Source: CAIYRG01 sp964446945
GTDB lineage: Bacteria; Pseudomonadota; Alphaproteobacteria; Micropepsales; Micropepsaceae
DNA length: 64,000 nucleotides
Direction: 5' to 3'
Assembly: GCA_964446945.1 (NCBI GenBank)
Contig: CAYUQO010000010.1
Location: 62,001 to 126,000 of the forward strand
Below, in pieces: positions 61,078 through 64,000 of this stretch. Numbering within the stretch: position 1 is the first letter of the stretch; each line of letters starts with the position of its first letter. The translations under genes and the position numbers were made by a program. Under the pieces are notes generated by a model that was not told the DNA's origin, did not search any database, and saw nothing but the letters and a program-made list of their open reading frames with translations.

Positions 61078-62165
61078 ACTGGTCGCCGACCCTGATGGCC
61101 TATCTGGCGCGGCGCTTCATCCTGTCGGTGGGGGGTGTTTTCGCCGCGCTTTCGGCGCTCGCTTTGTCGCTCGATCTGGCGGATCAGTTCACGCGCAACA
61201 GTGAACGCGGAATACCCGCGAGCGTGGTCGTGACCATGAGCCTGCTGAAATTGCCGGATGTCGCGGAAAAGCTTCTACCCTTTGCGGTTCTCCTGGGCGC
61301 CGTGCTTGCCTTTGCGCGCATGTCGAAGAGCCATGAACTGGTCGCGGTGCGCGCGTCGGGCATCTCAGCCTGGGAATTTCTCGCTCCGCCACTGGCCGTG
61401 TCGATCATGCTCGGGGTGGGGGCGATGACGCTGTTCAGCCCGATGGCGGCATCATTCCTGGCGCAATATTCTCGCCTCGAGGCTCGCTATGTACATGGCC
61501 AGGCGTCACAGCTTTCGGTGTCCTCGACCGGTCTGTGGTTGCGCCAGGGCGACGGCGCACATCAATCGGTTGTTCATGCGCTTCGCGTCGCCGATCAGGG
61601 CGTACATCTCGAAGACATCATTATATTCAATTATGAGGGGCAGGATCGCTATGCCGGGCGCATCGATGCCGCATCGGCCGACCTCCAAAAAGGCCACTGG
61701 CATTTGCGCAATGCCTGGGTGAGCGGCGTGGATGGCCGGCCTCAACACCGCGACACCTATGATCTGCCGACCGATTTGACGCCGCAGGAGATCGAGGAAA
61801 GTTTCGCCTCGCCCGATACCATTTCGTTCTGGGAATTGCCGCGCTTCATCTCCAATGCCGAGGCGGCGGGATTTTCGGCGGTGCGGCACAAGATCTACTG
61901 GTACTCGCTGCTGGTATTGCCGCTGCTGTTTGCTGCGATGGTATTCATGGCGGCGAGTTTTTCGCTGCACCTGGTTCGTCTCGGCGGACAGACAAGGCTG
62001 ATAATTGTGGCCATCATGTCCGGTTTCGGCGTGTATTTTCTTGGCAATCTGACCAGCGCGCTGGGCCAGTCCGGAATGCTTCCGCCGCCGCTCGCGGCGG
62101 CTGCCCCCGCCGCAGCGGCCCTGCTCCTCGGCATGACGCTTCTGTTTCATGAGGAGGACGGGTGA
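61074..62165 (+). CDS. lptG: LPS export permease LptG
   Basis: Second permease of the lipopolysaccharide exporter, paralogue of LptF, 363 residues. It starts with MNWSPTLMAYLARRFILSVG; the coupling segment MSKSHELVAVRASGISAWEFL and six helices around a periplasmic domain are visible. Its ATG is inside the lptF stop, and its own stop overlaps the GTG of lptD, so lptF-lptG-lptD is one translationally coupled operon. Confidence 0.95.
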   Translation: MNWSPTLMAYLARRFILSVGGVFAALSALALSLDLADQFTRNSERGIPASVVVTMSLLKLPDVAEKLLPFAVLLGAVLAFARMSKSHELVAVRASGISAWEFLAPPLAVSIMLGVGAMTLFSPMAASFLAQYSRLEARYVHGQASQLSVSSTGLWLRQGDGAHQSVVHALRVADQGVHLEDIIIFNYEGQDRYAGRIDAASADLQKGHWHLRNAWVSGVDGRPQHRDTYDLPTDLTPQEIEESFASPDTISFWELPRFISNAEAAGFSAVRHKIYWYSLLVLPLLFAAMVFMAASFSLHLVRLGGQTRLIIVAIMSGFGVYFLGNLTSALGQSGMLPPPLAAAAPAAAALLLGMTLLFHEEDG

Positions 62166-64000
62166 AATTACTGGCCTTCGCGCTGGCCGCATCCCATCGC
62201 GCTGCAATCGCCTCTGGCGCTTGCCGATTGCGCGATGGGGCCCCGAAGCGGCGCTCCGCTATTTCTCGCTTCTCGCTCCTCGTTCCTCGCTTCTCACTTC
62301 TTGGCATCGCCATTTTGACCGGCGGCGCAGCGCCACAACTTGCGCCGGTAAAGCAATTGTTTCTGCAGGCCGATCAGGTGACCTATGACGCGACCAAGGG
62401 GGTGGTCACGGCGCAGGGACATGTTGAAATTTCAAGCGACGACCGCACGCTGATTGCCGATCAGGTCACCTACAACGAAAACACAGATGTCGTCACGGCG
62501 TCGGGCAATGTCAGCATCCAGGATGCGGCCGGCAATGTTGCCTATGCCAATAGTGTGGAATTGACGCGGGATTACCGCGAGGGCGCGTTGCAGGGTTTTT
62601 CCGCGCTGCTGGGGCAAAGAGGCAGGCTGGCGGGAAATTCGGCGGAACGCCGCGAAGGACGATTCACCATCGCCAACGGCGCCGTCTACACGCCGTGTGA
62701 ACTCTGCGCCGAAGACGGCAATGCGACGCCGACCTGGGAAATCCGGGCCGCCCGCGTCGTGCACGACCAGCTCGAAAAGAGAGTCTGGTTCGAGGATGCC
62801 TCCGTGGAATTTCTCGGTGTCCCGGTTCTGTGGCTGCCGCTGTTCTCGCAAGCCGATCCATCGGTGCGTTACCAGAACGGCTTTTTGTTGCCGGATGTGG
62901 GCGACACCGGCCTGCTCGGACCGTTCATCAAGCTGCCCTACTACGTCAATTTCTCCGATAGCGCCGATCTGACAGTTGTGCCATTCCTGACGGTGACGTC
63001 GGGCCAGTCTCTGCAGGGTGAATACCGCGAACGGTTCGCTTCGGGCGGCGGGTTTTGGGTCCAACCTTATCTGACCTATGACGAACACGCGGGTGATGAG
63101 CCAGGCCAGGCCACGTGGATGAGCGGCTTGTTCGGACAAGGCTGGCTTCCGCTCACCGAAGACTGGCGCGTTGGCTTCGATGCCCAACTGTCTTCAAACC
63201 AGACCTATCTGCACCGCTACAACATTTCCGACACCGATCGCCTGACCAATGACGTCTATTCCGACTTCGTTGACGGGCGAAGCCGCGGCGAAATCATCAG
63301 CTATTATTTCCAGAGTCTGAGAGCTACGGATTTCCAGTCGGAAATCCCGCTGGTGCTGCCTTCGCTCTCCTACACCTATATTCCCCAGGACCGGATCTGG
63401 GGCGGCCGGCTGAAAGTGGATGCCAGCACACTGTATCTCAACCGTGGCAGCGGCACCGATGTGTTTCGCGGCTCAACCGATGTCGATTGGCTGTTTCCCT
63501 ACACCACATCAGATGGTCAGGTTTTCACCGGGGAGGCATTCTCGCGGGCGGATGCCTATTACGTGCAGGACGCGCTGGCGGAAACGCCCAGTGCGCCATC
63601 GAACAGCGAGACCATCACCCGCGGCCTTGCCTATGCGATGTTCGAGTGGCGCTGGCCTTTCGCACGTGAACTCAACACCAGCTTCCTGCCTGACGACGGC
63701 ACGCTGGTGGTGGAACCGATTGCGCAACTTGTCACGGCAACGAACGGCGGCAATCCGAGGGGGCTGCCCGACGAGGACAGCATCGCCTATTCGCTGTCGG
63801 CCACCAATCTGCTGGCGCCCAACCCATCGCCCGGACTGGATTTGTGGACCGGCGGCACGCGCACGACATTCGGACTGCGATCGACCGCGCTGCTGCCCGG
63901 CGGGCAAGTAACCGGCATGCTGGGCGAGCAATATCGCTTTACCACCCAGCCCGACCTGCCCCCTGCATTACAACTCAACAATAATGCGTCGAATGTTGTC
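62162..64000 (+). CDS. lptD: LPS assembly outer-membrane protein LptD, C-terminus cut by window edge
   Basis: Outer-membrane beta-barrel that inserts lipopolysaccharide into the outer leaflet. The frame starts with a GTG overlapping the lptG stop and is open to base 64000 (613 codons). After a long N-terminal leader come the OstA-like jellyroll (LFLQADQVTYDATKGVV, GHVEISSDDRTLIADQ) and the barrel start with YTPCELCAED and PLFSQADPSVRYQNGFLLP. Residues 35-47 are encoded by a heptameric DNA repeat. The leader has two hydrophobic parts (1-10 and about 38-55), so the real signal peptide is unclear. The barrel's last strands are outside the window. Confidence 0.93.
   Translation, partial: MKLLAFALAASHRAAIASGACRLRDGAPKRRSAISRFSLLVPRFSLLGIAILTGGAAPQLAPVKQLFLQADQVTYDATKGVVTAQGHVEISSDDRTLIADQVTYNENTDVVTASGNVSIQDAAGNVAYANSVELTRDYREGALQGFSALLGQRGRLAGNSAERREGRFTIANGAVYTPCELCAEDGNATPTWEIRAARVVHDQLEKRVWFEDASVEFLGVPVLWLPLFSQADPSVRYQNGFLLPDVGDTGLLGPFIKLPYYVNFSDSADLTVVPFLTVTSGQSLQGEYRERFASGGGFWVQPYLTYDEHAGDEPGQATWMSGLFGQGWLPLTEDWRVGFDAQLSSNQTYLHRYNISDTDRLTNDVYSDFVDGRSRGEIISYYFQSLRATDFQSEIPLVLPSLSYTYIPQDRIWGGRLKVDASTLYLNRGSGTDVFRGSTDVDWLFPYTTSDGQVFTGEAFSRADAYYVQDALAETPSAPSNSETITRGLAYAMFEWRWPFARELNTSFLPDDGTLVVEPIAQLVTATNGGNPRGLPDEDSIAYSLSATNLLAPNPSPGLDLWTGGTRTTFGLRSTALLPGGQVTGMLGEQYRFTTQPDLPPALQLNNNASNVV
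62265..62299 (+). repeat. Heptanucleotide tandem repeat inside lptD
   Basis: Five units of seven bases: CTCGCTT, CTCGCTC, CTCGTTC, CTCGCTT, CTCACTT. Seven is not a multiple of three, so gain or loss of a unit would shift the frame. The reverse complement of the same heptad lies at 24843. Confidence 0.8.

Overview
The window is chromosomal DNA from an alphaproteobacterium. The evidence is high GC, GTG and TTG starts, ATGA and TAGTG gene overlaps, and conserved blocks: thrB-rnhA; tpiA-secG-pyrG-kdsA; gatCAB divergent from ruvX; pyrB-plsY-dprA-topA; rnr; pepA-holC divergent from lptF-lptG-lptD. A genus cannot be fixed by eye; a Micropepsales/Rhizomicrobium-like soil lineage is only a guess. No tRNA, rRNA, CRISPR array, transposase, integrase or phage gene was recognised, and no gene-free stretch exceeds 300 bases.

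Layout. 1-27.8 kb is housekeeping: threonine and lysine synthesis (thrB, dapA), RNase HI, Kdo synthesis (kdsA), CTP synthase, SecG, triose-phosphate isomerase, folK, a family 5 uracil-DNA glycosylase, SmpB, a lytic transglycosylase, a histone H1-like protein, GatCAB, RuvX, an aspartate carbamoyltransferase carrying a PyrI-type zinc domain, PlsY, DprA and TopA. 55.5-64 kb returns to housekeeping: RNase R, PepA, HolC and the LptF/LptG/LptD lipopolysaccharide export genes.

Between topA and rnr, normally close neighbours in alphaproteobacteria, lies about 27.7 kb of accessory DNA. It holds a frameshifted TadG-like gene behind a CRP/FNR-type palindrome. Next is a four-gene redox operon: PoxB-like TPP enzyme, internally duplicated membrane protein, gluconate-dehydrogenase-type small subunit, GMC oxidoreductase. 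A GIY-YIG protein follows, with a promoter overlapped by an inverted repeat, then an aldo/keto reductase. The core of the island is five paralogous exported proteins of about 710-730 residues (copies A-E here). Each combines a carboxypeptidase-regulatory-like beta-sandwich, a c-type cytochrome domain (CXXCH plus a conserved Met), a Vgb-like beta-propeller and a dockerin-like calcium loop. Three members of a second exported family (IGHYEGDT signature) are interleaved, and a membrane histidine kinase and a coiled-coil lipoprotein sit between copies D and E. I did not recognise a described function for this set; a periplasmic electron-transfer or substrate-oxidation role is inference.

Short GC-rich intergenic repeats (CCCTCCCC...GGGGAGGG type) occur throughout and are densest in the island, where one forms the end of a decayed DUF559 gene. 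A seven-base tandem repeat lies inside the start of lptD. Both window ends cut genes: a lipoprotein on the left and lptD on the right.
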